Positions 22,813 to 34,400 of a stretch of 64,000 nt of DNA are shown here, piece by piece. Source of the DNA: Aedes albopictus (Eukaryota > Arthropoda > Insecta > Diptera > Culicidae). How positions within the stretch are numbered: the first letter of the stretch is position 1; the number at the start of each line of letters is the position of its first letter. The position numbers and the translations under genes are program-made. The DNA lies in the NCBI RefSeq assembly GCF_035046485.1, contig NC_085138.1:23592800-23656799 (forward strand), read 5' to 3'. Under the pieces are notes generated by a model. That model saw only the letters and a list, made by a program, of their open reading frames with translations, did no database searches and was not told where the DNA came from.

Positions 22813-24312
22813 CTCTCCGCGCACGAAACTGTGCGTTTTTAAATGCTCTACAAGTGTTATTGGAAATTGAACCCGAAATAGTTACAGCCAAAAAACCGGT
22901 TTTCATGAACCACTTTAAGTAAATTCAGAAAATTATCTCTTAATCGATAAATTTTAAAGCTACATAAAAACTGTCTTCAGCAAATTTGCGCAAAATGAAT
23001 AGATCCGCAACTTTGCCAAAGAGTGCGTATAGCTATTCTTCCAAATAAAAAAAATTGGATTTTAATTTCTTTGAAAATATGGACCATCCTAATTTTCATG
23101 TACATTGCAAAAAGGGCCTTAAGGTGTCATACATCACTAAGCTTTCAAACGAATTATTGTCTTTTTGCCTCGCGTTTTTGTAGTGATAAAAACTGTCAAT
23201 TCTGCAGCAGCGCAGCAGAAAAAGTATCAACGCAATCACTGCGAGTGAGCATATAGGATGATACATTTTCATACGAATATTCGCATTGGTGGCAGAGAAT
23301 TATCACTTTGAAATTTCGAGTCACATATCCAACATGGCCGCCGATGCTGCTGATGCCGTAAAAAGCCTTAAAGGTACTTTGTAGAACACCATATTTGTCT
23401 CAAAGCTCATTTGAAGGCGCTGAATGCATCTTTCCTCGTAAATCTGGTTCATGAACCACTGTGCACTGTTGCGACATGAACGGAACATATTTGTCCTTGC
23501 TCATTTTATATCACCTCTGCTATAATATTCAATATTTTTGGGTATGCAGTTCAGCGCCCCTTTGGGTACAGATCATTATGTCAAATTTAGATGGTCAGCA
23601 AAAATGAAGTACCTTAGGTCAATTTCAATGTTTCAAAGTCAATTTCACATGAACATCGCAAGATTAGTTTTTGAGAGATTGCGTTCCAGATTGAAATATT
23701 TATCTTTTGTATACCGCTGTTTACTACGTCGACAGAGAATAAAAGTAAATTCGCTACTTACCTACATACGGACATTTTCCGTTAATACTATCGATAAATA
23801 ACTTAATGGCTCTAATGTGGTTGCAAGCTAACAGAACTCGGGATGCTTCCTCGATTCCATCTTTAATGAGCGTCAGAGGAATGGTGGCAGCCCCCTCCTG
23901 CGAGAGGGCACAACCGGGCTGTTCTTTGCAATTATTTGGATAGAAGTCCAAATGCCCGCAAGCGTGGGACATACCATAGCCGGGAATCTCCAACCGGAAC
24001 ACACTCCGACCGTCCGTGTGGATAACGTCTACCAGAGCGGCATCCGACGGGTCCAGCCTTACAACTGGGTCCATCCCCTGGAAATACGGTTCAGCTGGAT
24101 CTAACCCTGTAATACGGCCCAAACCCGGCGTCCTCTCGGCGGCGTACCCTGCGGTATGAGCTCCCAACGAGTGTCCTATGAGATGAACGTCCTCCGCCCT
24201 GTGTCCTTTGTATTCCGTCAATTTCTTGATCAGATAAGCTATCTCTAATCCTACCAGTCTAGTGTTGGCCGTGGCCTGCGTGTAGAGAGGCAATGATCCA
24301 CCGGCCCAATCC
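22813..24312 (-). other. 1.5-kb captured segment with lipase exon
   Basis: Everything between the split ends of the LTR. The right 551 bp is a lipase exon; the left ~950 bp is AT-rich with a splice donor at the exon edge, so it looks like captured intron plus repeats. A piece at 22835-22925 resembles 2950-3050. No inverted termini and no poly(A) were seen. Confidence 0.6.
23762..24312 (-). pseudogene. Pancreatic-lipase-family exon fragment
   Basis: The minus strand encodes about 183 residues of an alpha/beta-hydrolase lipase. From 'WAGGSLPLYTQA' it has the nucleophile elbow 'GHSLGAH' (catalytic Ser), 'GLDPAEPYF' (catalytic Asp), 'VIHTDG', 'CGHLDFYPNNC' and 'ACNHIRA' (catalytic His position), ending near 'KCPYV'. 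The triad is intact. Members hydrolyse triacylglycerol or phospholipid and are secreted. The exon ends at a good donor (CCGTATGTAG followed by GTAAGT, 23761 leftwards), so it is genomic and not processed. Its upstream part (signal peptide and first half of the fold) is missing. Immediately upstream lie LTR bases and then RTE endonuclease sequence in the same frame, giving a fortuitous chimeric ORF to 24455. It could be used only if spliced to exons outside the window, so I call it a fragment, probably a pseudogene. Confidence 0.75.
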
Positions 24313-24318
24313 ACCACA

Positions 24319-24720
24319 CCGATCACATGCCTCTGTATGTCGCCCATCACTATAAAATCTGTTCCCAGCTGACGTGTGTTGCCGCAACTCTGGTAGATGG
24401 TATAATTACCTCTAAAGGGGGCTGAAAGTCTTTCAAATAAAGATAAATCAATCAATCAACCTCTAAAGGTTCGCAACATAGATCCTGTCCAAACCCCCTT
24501 CTGCAGCGCTACGATTCCGAACCCGCGGTCCTTTAGTATATCGGCGAGTATGCGGGTGAAGTTGAGAGATATGCAGGGCCTGACACCAACCCACTAACCC
24601 AGGCAACTGGGCTTACCGTCCCGGAAGCTTCGGGTTCTGCATTGGCATTTCCTCCAACTACAGTGCTGAATAGCTAGGCTCAAGCGCCAGTCTTCGCCGG
24701 GGGTGGTGTTTTTAAATTCA
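24319..24720 (-). pseudogene. RTE LINE endonuclease N-terminal part
   Basis: The minus strand reads 'EDWRLSLAIQ', one stop, then 'ISLNFTRILADILKDRGFG', 'IVALQ', 'WTGSMLRTFRG' and 'NYTIYQSCGNTRQLGTDF', then 'VMGDIQRHVIG', where it ends at the LTR insertion. It is the start of the endonuclease whose remainder begins at 19822. A 41-bp foreign insert lies inside (24419-24459). The upstream boundary near 24720 is approximate. Confidence 0.82.
24419..24459 (+). mobile_element. 41-bp LINE 3'-end micro-insertion
   Basis: GGGCTGAAAGTC, then AATAAAG, then an (AATC)n tail, flanked by a perfect 10-bp duplication CCTCTAAAGG (24409-24418 and 24460-24469). Removing it rejoins the endonuclease frame. This is an extremely 5'-truncated non-LTR insertion. 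Confidence 0.85.
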
Positions 24721-24759
24721 TTGAGATATTTATCTCGAAACAAACTCGAGAAATTCTGG

Positions 24760-26010
24760 ATGGAACACAACTTTCAATGATTCCTTCTGGAATTCTTTCA
24801 AAGGTTCTTCAAGGATTCCTGTCGGAGTTCTCTCTGGAGGTTGCTGAAAAAGCTTTTGCTGGATTCCTCCAAGATTTTTTTCCGGAATTCTCCAATTTGT
24901 GAAAATTCTTTAGGAGCTCGTTCCGCGATTCCTACAGGTGATACACGGGATTCCTACAGGATTTCCTGCGTAGATTCCTGAAAAATCTCTTGCCAGGGTT
25001 TCTGCTCGAATTTATCTGAAAGGTATAGATTTCTCAAGAGCAGCCTCATGAGTCTCGGAAGGAATTCTTGAAGGAATGCGGAAATAGTTCCTGGAGACAT
25101 CATAAAAAGAGTTCTTGAAGGAATTCCTGAAGGAATCCTGGAAGCAAATCCTAAACGAATCGTGGAAGAAACTCCTGGAGGATTCCGGAAAGTATTCCTG
25201 GAGGTATCTCGGAATAAACTCCCAGAGAGATTATGGAAGGAGCTCAATTTTCGTGGCTTTCTTCAGGAGTATTTTCCGAAGGATGTTCCACAAGTTTCTT
25301 CAAGGATTCCTGGAGTTGGTGGAATTCTCTCCTGAGGTTGCTGCAAAAGTATTCCTCGAACAATTTCTTCCGGAATTTCTCCAGAAATATTTCCTGGAAA
25401 TTCTTTAAAAATTCCTTCCGTGATCTCTACAGGTGTTACTCGGGATTTCTACAGGATGTCCTTCGTAGATTCCTGAAAAATCTCTTGCCAGGTTTTCTCC
25501 TTGGATTTATCTAAGAAATTCTGCATACTGCTCATAGCTTGCATACATTTCCCAATAGCAGCTCATGAATTCTGGAAGGAACTCCTGCAGGAATCTAGGA
25601 AGAAAATCATGGAGGAATCCTCGAAAATTATCCCGGAGATATCGCGAAAGGAACTGCTGGAGGAATCGTGGAAGGAACTCCTAAATAAGTACTGGAAAGA
25701 ACTCCTGAAGGAATCAAGAAAAGAAGGAAAGACAGAAGGAATTCCAGAAAGAGTCTAGGAAATCTCGAACGAATCGTGGAAGAAATCCTGGAAATTTCCG
25801 GAAGCAATTCTTGGAATTTCCCGGTAAAATTCCGGAAAGTATTCTTGGAGGTATTTCGGAACAAACTTCCCGAGAGATTTTGGAAGAAACTCAAATTTCA
25901 AGGCTTTTTCCAGGAGTTGAAAACCATAGGATCAAAAAGGAAATTCCTGGAGGAATCCTAGAAGGACTTCCTGGAAGAATTCCAGAAGGAACTCCTGAAG
26001 CAATCCTTAA
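24760..26010. repeat. Decayed ~23-bp minisatellite (TCCTGGAGGA type)
   Basis: Diverged monomers such as 'tcctggaggattccgg' recur at 23-24 bp spacing (for example 25171 and 25194, and 25555-25740). The core is a dyad like that of the younger arrays (TCC-tgg-GGA). ORFs across it are chance products. I infer an older generation of the 26-44 kb satellite. Confidence 0.7.
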
Positions 26011-26328
26011 CCTTCATTCAGCCAACGTACATTTTCCACCTTAGGAAAAGCACAAAAATGGTCATAACTTTTTTGTTTTTCGATGGCTTTTGATAAAATG
26101 TTTACAACTTCCCGAAAAGCACTTCTAGTTTATGATGCCGGGGAAATGGGTACCTGGTCCACATGGTTCCGAAGTTATTCCGGATTGTCTTGGGGTACCA
26201 AAATTGGCCACATACTTTGCGCAACGTATATCTCAAGATCCCGACGAGGTAGAAGTATAGTATCTTCGGCGAATTTGTTCAGTGGGTTAAGAACTAACTG
26301 ACAACGGCGACTTTGGTTCGTGATTCGG

Positions 26329-26344
26329 CCGCTAGGTGGCGCCA
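26329..26344 (+). promoter_or_regulatory. CTCF-like motif
   Basis: CCGCTAGGTGGCGCCA matches the insect/vertebrate CTCF core (CCASYAGRKGGCRSYR) at 15 of 16 positions. It lies in the first ~140-bp repeat. Confidence 0.45.
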
Positions 26345-26468
26345 GGGTAAAAAATGTTCAAACCCTCATATCGCAGAAACCTGATAAGATAGAATGATGC
26401 TGTGTTCGGCGAAACTCTTCAGCAAGCTCAGAACTATCTGATAGTAAAGTCTTTGGTTTGGGATTCAT

Positions 26469-26484
26469 CCGCTAGGTGGCGCAT
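26469..26484 (+). promoter_or_regulatory. CTCF-like motif, second repeat
   Basis: CCGCTAGGTGGCGCAT has the AGGTGGCGC core, exactly 140 bp after the first site and in the same orientation. Confidence 0.4.
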
Positions 26485-26632
26485 TGTGCCTGAAAAATTC
26501 AAACACGATTATCTCGATACCTTAATGCTAAGAACTATCTGGCAATGGCGTCTTTCATTCTTCATTCATTCATTCATTCATTCATTCTTCAAACTTCTAT
26601 ATCTCAGAATCCTGATAAGATAGAATGATGCC

Positions 26633-28420
26633 GTCAGAAATCCTCTCAGGATTTCGTCAGAAATCCTCTCAGGATTTAGTCAGAGATCCTCTCAGGATTT
26701 CGTCAGAAATCCTCTTAGGATTTCGTATGACATTCTCTCAGGATTTCGTCAAAAACCCTCTCAGGATTTCGTCAAAAACCCTCTCAGGATTTCGTCAAAA
26801 ATTCTCTCAGGATTTCGTCAGAAATCCTCTCAGGATTTCGTCAGGTTCTTCTCAGGATTTCGTCGGAAATCCTCTCAGGATTTCGTCGGAAATCCTCTCA
26901 GGATTTCGTCGGAAATCCTCTCAGGATTTCGTCGGAAATCCTCTCAGGATTTCGTCGGAAATCCTCTCAGGATTTCGTCGGAAATCCTCTCAGGATTTCG
27001 TCGGAAACCCTCTCAGGATTTCGTCGGAAATCCTCTCAGGATTTCGTCAGAAATCCTCTCAGGATTTCGTCAGAAATCCTCTCAGGATGTCGTCAGAAAT
27101 CCTCTCAGGATTTCGTCAGAAATCCTCTCAGGATTTCGTCAGAAATCCTCTCAGGATTTCGTCAGAAATCCTCTCAGGATTTCGTCAGAAATCCTCTCAG
27201 GATTTCGTCAGAAATCCTCTCAGGATTTCGTCAGAAATCCTCTCAGGATTTCGTCAGAAATCCTCTCAGGATTTCGTCAGAAATCCTCTCAGGATTTCGT
27301 CAGAAATCCTCTCAGGATTTCGTCAGAAATCCTCTCAGGATTTCGTCAGAAATCCTCTTAGGATTTCGTCAGAAATCCTCTTAGGATTTCGTCAGAAATC
27401 CTCTTAGGATTTCGTCAGAAATCCTCTAAGGATTTCGTCAGAAATCCTCTAAGGATTTCGTCAGAAATCCTCTCATGATTTCGTCAGAAATCCTCTCAGG
27501 ATTTCGTCAGAAATCCTCTCAGGATTTCGTCAGAAATCCTCTCATGATTTCGTCAGAAATCCTCTCAGGATTTCGTCAGAAATCCTCTCAGGATTTCGTC
27601 AGAAATCCTCTCAGGATTTCGTCAAAAATCCTCTCAGGATTTCGTCAGAAATCCTCTCAGGATTTCGTCAGAAATCCTCTCAGGATGTCGTCAGAAATCC
27701 TCTCAGGATTTCGTCAGAAATCCTTTCAGGATTCCGTCAGAAATCCTCTCAGGATTTCGTCAGACATCCTCTCAGGAAGTCGTCAGAAATCCTCTCAGGA
27801 TTTCGTCGGAAACCCTTTCAGGATTTCGTCAGAAATCCTCTCAGGATTTCGTCAGAAATCCTCTCAGGATTTCGTCAGAAATCCTCTCAGGATTTCGTCA
27901 GAAATCCTCCTAGGATTTCGTCAGAAATCCTCTCAGGATTTCGTCAGAAATCCTCTCAGGATTTCGTCAGAAATCCTCTCAGGATTTCGTCAGAAATCCT
28001 CTCAGGATTTCGTCAGAAATCCTCTCAGGTTTTCGTCAGAAATCCTCTCAGGATTTCGTCAGAAATCCTCTTAGGATTTCGTCAGAAATCCTCTTAGGAT
28101 TTCGTCAGAAATCCTCTTAGGATTTCGTCAGAAATCCTCTTAGGATTTCGTCAGAAATCCTCTAAGGATTTCGTCAGAAATCCTCTAAGGATTTCGTCAG
28201 AAATCCTCAGGATTTCGTCAGAAATCCTCTCAGGATTTCGTCAGAAATCCTCTCAGGATTTCGTCAGAAATCCTCTCAGGATTTCGTCAGAAATCCTTTC
28301 AGGATTCCGTCAGAATTCCTCTCAGGATTTCGTCAGAAACCCTCTCAGGATTTCGTCAGAAACGCTCTCAGGATTTCGTCAGAAACCCTCTCAGGATTTC
28401 GTAAGAATTTCATTTTATAA
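26633..28420. repeat. 23-bp satellite array A
   Basis: About 77 monomers: arm GAAATCCT, loop CTC (variants CTT, CTA), arm AGGATTTC, linker GTCA (variants GTCG, CGTA-like). Sub-blocks of GTCG linker (26860-27050) and of CTTA/CTAA loops (27350-27470 and 28060-28200) show local duplication. The plus-strand ORFs are by-products of a stop-free monomer. Confidence 0.95.
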
Positions 28421-29090
28421 GAAATCCTCTCAAGATTTCATAACAAATCCTCTCACAATTTCGTAAGAAATTTTCACAGGATTTTTTAAGATATCCTCTC
28501 AGAATTTCATAAGAAATCTTCTCAGGATTTCATAAGAAATCTGCTCACGATTTCGTAAGAAATCCTCTCAGGATCTCGTAAAAAATCCTCTCATGATTTC
28601 GTAAGAAATCCTAACAAAATTTCGTGAGAAATCCTCTCAGGATTTCATGAGAAATCTGCTCAGGATTTCGTAATAAATTCTCTCAGGATTTCGCGAGAGT
28701 TCCGCTCAGGGTTTCGTAGAAATCCTCTCATGATTTTGTAAGAAATCCTCTCAGAATTTCTTTAGAAATCCTTTCAGAATTTCGGAAGAATGAGAAATCT
28801 GCTCAGGAAAACAAATTTTCTCGGAATTTCGTTGGAAATCCTCTCAGGACTTTGTAAGAAACCCTCGCAGAATTGCGGAAGAAATCCTCTCAGGATCTCG
28901 TAAAAAATCGTCTCAGGATTTCGTATCAAATCCTCTCAGAATTTCGTTGGAAATCCTTTCAGGATTTTGTAAGAAATCCTCTCAGAATTTCATAAGAAAT
29001 CCTCTCAGGATTTCATGAGAAATCTGCTCAGGATTTCGTATGAAAACCTTTCGGAATTTTGTTAGAAAACTTCTCAGGATTTCATATTTT
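28420..29090. repeat. Degenerate flank of array A
   Basis: The same 23-bp design with many substitutions and linker GTAA/ATAA. It decays progressively toward 29090, as expected at the edge of a tandem array. Confidence 0.85.
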
Positions 29091-29099
29091 TTAAGCTTT

Positions 29100-29760
29100 T
29101 ATTGACTCTGGCATCTTATTACTATTACTTTTATTAGTGAGACTTTCTACCATTATCTGTCGTTCTTCCACCAGTAATAAACAGAAACCTAATACGCTGC
29201 CTACCGGTAGCAACTTTTCCACACAAGAATCCATAAATTTAATCACATTACAACACTGAGCTGGCCTCTTAGTAAGGATAATGACTTTCCAGCTCTATCA
29301 GTTGAAATCCAGCCCAATGCTATCGCCACCCGCCGACAGCCGGCTGCCCCGAGACAGTCCTGATGTGTGCGATGGCGTAAAATGCAATCAGCAATGGTAT
29401 ATCTAGCCTCTCGAGGTCGACTCTTACTTCTCCCATCATCGGTTGGTGCCATCTGAAACCCAAATCAGATATCAAGTCCCATGCCATCGCCATCCATGTG
29501 ACTTGGATCGATTCTCTATGCGCGCGCGAGCAACTCCTGCGCAAAGTAGGCTTTATAAATAAGTACAAAACGATATCGCGATATCTATTAAATCTAATTG
29601 ATGACTAACTTCGATGGCATTACATGGAGGCGCGAGCGCAGCGAGTTGAAAAGCTGCCGGCTGGCTTGTCTCGGGTCGGTGGATTCTTCGGGAGATCGAA
29701 ATCGGCTCAGAACCTAGATAGGGGGCCTGGGAATCCGCACACAAGGCTTCGCCCCGTCGT
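29100..29760. other. Single-copy-looking segment
   Basis: Balanced base composition with a GC-rich part at 29300-29550 ('cgcgcgcgagcaactcctgcgc' near 29520, too long to be chance in AT-rich DNA). ORFs of 63-82 codons on the minus strand have no recognisable domain. Possibly regulatory or UTR sequence. Confidence 0.3.
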
Positions 29761-29837
29761 CGCTGCGGTAGTTGTTAAGTTTATTAATTACTAAAGATTG
29801 GAAATTAAATATTATTAGCAATAATTATCATTATCCC

Positions 29838-30312
29838 CGAGCAGAGGAGAATAGCAAATTGATAACAAAAGAATCACATAGGCTGTTTTTATATCATAAT
29901 TTGTTATTATTAACTTATCAGAATATATCTTTTTTATAACATGTTTTGTTGGTCAATCTTCTTTTGTTATGTTCAAGTTATTGGGATATATACACAAGAT
30001 AACATTTGAATAATATATTTTGTTGTACAACAACTTTAGCTATTATTCTACTATAGAGAATGTACAAATATGTGATGAACAATAACACAACAGTAACAAG
30101 TTCACAAATTACCTGTTATTAAGTTGTGATTGGTCTAACAAAACATGTTATTAAATTAGTCTTCGAGGAACACTTTTTTGTTATGATATTTGTTATTTTG
30201 CTGCTTATGACAGACAAGTTTATAACATAATATGTTATGCTAATAACATAAAAATTACTGGTTCTATTATACAGTTATTAAGCCAAATAACATATTTTAT
30301 TATGCTGTTGAT
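29838..30312. mobile_element. AT-rich MITE-like element, ATAACA-iterated
   Basis: About 470 bp dense in 'ataacata', 'tgttat' and 'ttgttatt' words on both strands, ending in inverted-looking 'attattagcaataa...ttattatgctgtt'. No ORF. The boundaries and target duplication are uncertain. Confidence 0.5.
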
Positions 30313-30684
30313 ATTTTCTTCCGCTCGGGTCTCAGGGAGTCTGGGAGATGTCGTGTCTTTTTTCGCGCTGCACTCTGTCCTAGGAATGGAAAATTTGACT
30401 TCGCTCTGAGCTCATTCTAGTCTGGGGGAAAACGGGGTGAAATAATACTTTTGAAAATAACCCAGCGATATTGTTCCAAAAAGCCTTACAAAACTAATGA
30501 AAATATTTCAATGATTCATAGAATTATTTTATAGAATTTGACAGACTCTGAAACTTTTCGACACTTTTTCTATTTGGGACACCCTAATGTACATAGAAGT
30601 GTGATGCATTACCTTTACATAAAACTGTATTAGATATGCTATCACTACGATTAAAAAGTTTTATTGAAAAAACTTTTATATGGG

Positions 30685-30739
30685 AAAGAGATGAACCAGC
30701 TTAGGGCTGAAAATATCTATAATAAAGTAATAATAATAA
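30685..30739 (+). mobile_element. 55-bp LINE 3'-end micro-insertion
   Basis: Contains TTAGGGCTGAAAATATC, AATAAAG and an (AAT)n tail. It is flanked by an 11-bp duplication TTTTATATGGG (30674-30684 and 30740-30750). The 'GGGCTGAAA...AATAAAG' layout resembles the 41-bp insert at 24419. Confidence 0.8.
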
Positions 30740-30750
30740 TTTTATATGGG

Positions 30751-31480
30751 TTCCCTGAAACTTTTTGAAAAGGGTTGGGCCTCGGCTAAACGAGTGTCCA
30801 ATCCCTGTAGGTTAGTTTTGAGCAAATTTCAATGTTAAACGTAAAGTTTTGCACACCAATGAAGCCATTTGGACCGTTTCCCTTCCGAACGTCTTTCGGT
30901 CGGGTGGAGTTGACGATTTTCCGCAGTCACTTCACAAAGCCGTGGAAACAATATGAAAAGAAGTCTCAAAAGAGTGATAGCCAGGATTGTAGCAGCGAGT
31001 GGAGGCGAAACGGGAGGTATATGCAGATAAACATGCCTGATAATGGGACCGAGCTGACGGTCTTCAAGTAGCGAGCAGCTGCACAAACGAACACGAGTTG
31101 GTTTAAACCTTCTTAAACTCGCCTCCGAGGGGAAATAAATTGAAGGGAGCATCCTCTCGCACTCAATGGCTATAGGTTCAGGTTCTCCTAAGCTCGCCTC
31201 GTATTACCTACCTACTTATACCTACGTATTATCAATTTTCGAAGCAGTCAGTGTGAGGGGTAATTTTTTATAATTAAGATATGTTGAGACATTTGTATTT
31301 GCTCGCTTCTCGAAAGCAGGAAATTTTTCCCATGAGTTTGAGTTTTTTTTTTATCTGGGCTCACTACATTGAAAAATTCTAAATCGATGGAAGGTTTGAT
31401 AACATCTGAGTGAAATCAACAGAGAGGCAATGATGCTTTTGATACGATCACTCAAACCCAGCTAAGTACAGAGCAAAGCA
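30751..31480. other. Unassigned segment before array B
   Basis: A GC-balanced stretch at 30830-31150 has overlapping short ORFs on both strands but no recognised product. The rest is AT-rich. Confidence 0.3.
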
Positions 31481-34400
31481 AGAAATCCTCTATGAATTTC
31501 GTCATTAATCCTCTCTGGATTTCACCAGAGATCCTTTCCGGCTTTTGTCAGAAATCCTCTCACAATGTTCGTAAGAAATCCTCCCTGGATTTCGTCAGAA
31601 ATCCTCTCAGGATATTGTTTTAAATCCTTTCAGGATTTCATCAGAAATCCTCTCAGGTTTTCGTCAACATTCCTATCAGAGTTTCATTAGAAATTCTCAT
31701 AGGATTTCGTCAGATATCCTCTTAGGATTGCGTAAGAAATCCTCTTAGGATTTCGTAAGAAATCCTCTCAAGATTTCGACAGAAATCCTCTCAGAATTTC
31801 GCCAGAAATCATCTCAGGATATCGTCAGAAATCCTCTCAGGATTTTGTCAGAAATCCTCTCAGAATTTTGTCAGAAATCCTCTCAGAATTTCATCAGAAA
31901 TCCTCTCAAGATTTCATCAGAACCCTCTCAGGATTTCGTCAGAAATCCTCTAAGGATTTCGTCAAAAATTCTCTCAGGATTTCGAAAGAAATCCTCTCAG
32001 GATTTCGAGAGAAATCCTCTCTGGATTTCGAGAGAAATCCTCTCTGGATTTCGAGAGAAATCCTCTCAGGATTTCGAGAGAAATCCTCTCAGGATTTCGA
32101 GAGAAATCCTCTCAGGATTTCGAGAGAAATCCTCTCAGGATTTCGAGAGAAATCCTCTCAGGATTTCGAGAGAAATCCTCTCAGGATTTCGAGAGAAATC
32201 CTCTCAGGATTTCGAGAGAAATCCTCTCAGGATTTCGAGAGAAATCCTCTCAGGATTTTGAGAGAAATCCTCTCAAGATTTCGAGAGAAATCCTCTCAGG
32301 ATTTCGAGAGAAATCCTCTCAGGATTTCGAGAAAAATCCTCTCAGGATTTTGAGAGAAATCCGCTCAGGATTTCGAGAGAAACCCTTTCAGGATTTCGAG
32401 AGAAATCCTCTCAGGATTTCGAGAGAAATCCTCTCGGGATTTCGAGAGAATTCCTCTCAGGATTTCGAAAGAAATCCTCTCAGGATTTCGAGAGAAATCC
32501 TTTCAGGATTTCGAGAGAAATCCTTTCAGGATTTCGAGAGAAATCCTTTCAGGATTTCGAGAGAAATCCTCTCAGAATTTCGAGAGAAATCCTCTCAGGA
32601 TTTCGAGAGAAATCCTCCCAGGATTTCGAGAGAAATCCTCTCAGGATTTCGAGAGAAATCCTCTCAGAATTTCGAGAGAAATCCTCTCAGGATTTCGAGA
32701 GAAATCCTCTCAGGATTTCGAGAGAAATCCTCTCAGGATTTCGAGAGAAATCCTCTCAGGATATCGAGAGAAATCCTCTCAGGATTTCGAGAGAAATCCT
32801 CTCAGGATTTCGAGAGAAATCCTCTCAGGATTTCGAGAGAAATCCTCTCAGGATTTCGAGAGAAATCCTCTCAGGATTTCGAGAGAAATCCTCTCAGGAT
32901 TTCGAGAGAAATCCTCTCAGGATTTCGAGAGAAATCCTCTCAGGATTTCGAGAGAAATCCTCTCAGGATTTCGAGAGAAATCCTCTCAGGATTTCGAGAG
33001 AAATCCTCTCAGGATTTCGAGAGAAATCCTCTCAGGATTTCGAGAGAAATCCTCTCAGGATTTCGAGAGAAATCCTCTCAGGATTTCGAGAGAAATCCTC
33101 TCAGGATTTCGAGAGAAATCCTCTCAGGATTTCGAGAGAAATCCTCTCAGGATTTCGAGAGAAATCCTCTCAGGATTTCGAGAGAAATCCTCTCAGGATT
33201 TCGAGAGAAATCCTCTCAGGATTTCGAGAGAAATCCTTTCAGGATTTCGAGAGAAATCCTCTCAGGATTTCGAGAGAAATCCTCTCAGGATTTCGAGAGA
33301 AATCCTCTCAGGATTTCGAGAGAAATCCTCTCAGGATTTCGAGAGAAATCCTCTCAGGATTTCGACAGAAATCCTCTCAGGATTTCGAAAAAAATCCTTT
33401 CAGGATTTCGTGAAAAATCCTTTCAGGATTTCGAGAGAAATCCTCGAAATGATTTCGAGAGCAATCCTCGAAATGATTTCGAGGAAAATCCTTAGAGAAA
33501 CCCTTTCAGAATTTCGACAGAAATTCTTTCAGGGTTTCGAAAGAAATCCTTTGAGGATTTCGAGAGATTTTTTTTCAGGATCTCGAGAGAAATCCTCTCA
33601 GGGTTTCGAAACAAATCCTCTCAGTATTTCGAGAGAAATCCTCTCAGGATTTCGAGAGAAATCCTTTCAGGATTTCGAGAGAAATCCTTTCATGATTTCG
33701 AGAGAAATCCTTTCAGGATTTCGAGAGAAATCCTTTCAGGATTTCGAGAGAAATCCTTTCAGGATTTCGAGAGAAATCCTTTCAGGATTTCGAGAGAAAT
33801 CCTTTCAGGATTTCGAGAGAAATCCTTTCAGGATTTCGAGAGAAATCCTTTCAGGATTTCGAGAGAAATCCTTTCAGGATTTCGAGAGAAATCCTTTCAG
33901 GATTTCGAGAGAAATCCTTTCAGGATTTCGAGAGAAATCCTTTCAAGATTTCGAGAGAAATCCTTTCCGGGTTTGGAGAGAAATCCCCTCAGGGTTTCGA
34001 GAGAAATCCCCTCAGGATTTCGACAGAAATTCTTTCAGGATTTCATGAGAAATCCAATCAGGATTTCCAGAGAATTTTTTTCAGGATCTCGAGAGAAATC
34101 CTTTCAGGATTTTGAGAGAAATCCTTTCAGGATTTTATTATTTATTGATCTCTTTAGGATTTCAAAGTATTTTCACAGAAATCCTTTCAGAATTTTGACA
34201 GAAATGTTTTCAGGATTTCGACAGAAATGTTTTCAGGATTTCGACAGAAATCCTTTTGGATTTCGAGAGAAAGCTTTCCAAGATTTCAAGAGAAATCCTT
34301 TCATAATTTCGAGAGAAATCCTTTCAGGGTTTCGAGAGAAATCCTGTCAGGATTTCGACAGAAATTCATTCCGGATTTCGAGAGAAATCCTTTCAGGATT

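Larger units (their letters stand above)
19823..24318 (-). mobile_element. Non-autonomous LTR retrotransposon inserted in RTE LINE
   Basis: Bounded by TGTGGT...ACCACA and flanked by a 5-bp duplication, CCGAT (19818-19822 and 24319-24323). The LTRs are at 19823-20791 and 22375-22812 plus 24313-24318, each ~440 bp without insertions. On the minus strand a primer-binding-like TGGCGCAGC lies one base after the 5' LTR (22373 leftwards), and a purine tract AGAAGGGGGCGAA (20804-20792) precedes the 3' LTR. The ~1.6-kb interior has no gag or pol, only two minisatellites. The element is therefore non-autonomous. A 1.5-kb lipase-bearing segment interrupts its upstream LTR. Confidence 0.82.
26231..26632. 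repeat. ~140-bp tandem repeat beside array A
   Basis: Two full copies (26231-26370 and 26371-26510), a partial third with a (CATT)n run (26560-26585), and the start of a fourth at 26604. Each begins 'atatctcag..cctgataagatagaatgatg'. The two full copies contain 'ccgctaggtggcgc'. The last copy runs directly into satellite array A. Confidence 0.7.

Noticed and set aside
22813..24312. Helitron capture of the lipase segment
   Set aside because: The insert could be read as starting TC between A and T, but it lacks a CTRR end and a 3' hairpin.
30832..31152. Overlapping plus (79 codons) and minus (105 codons) ORFs
   Set aside because: No recognisable domain on either strand and no splice context.
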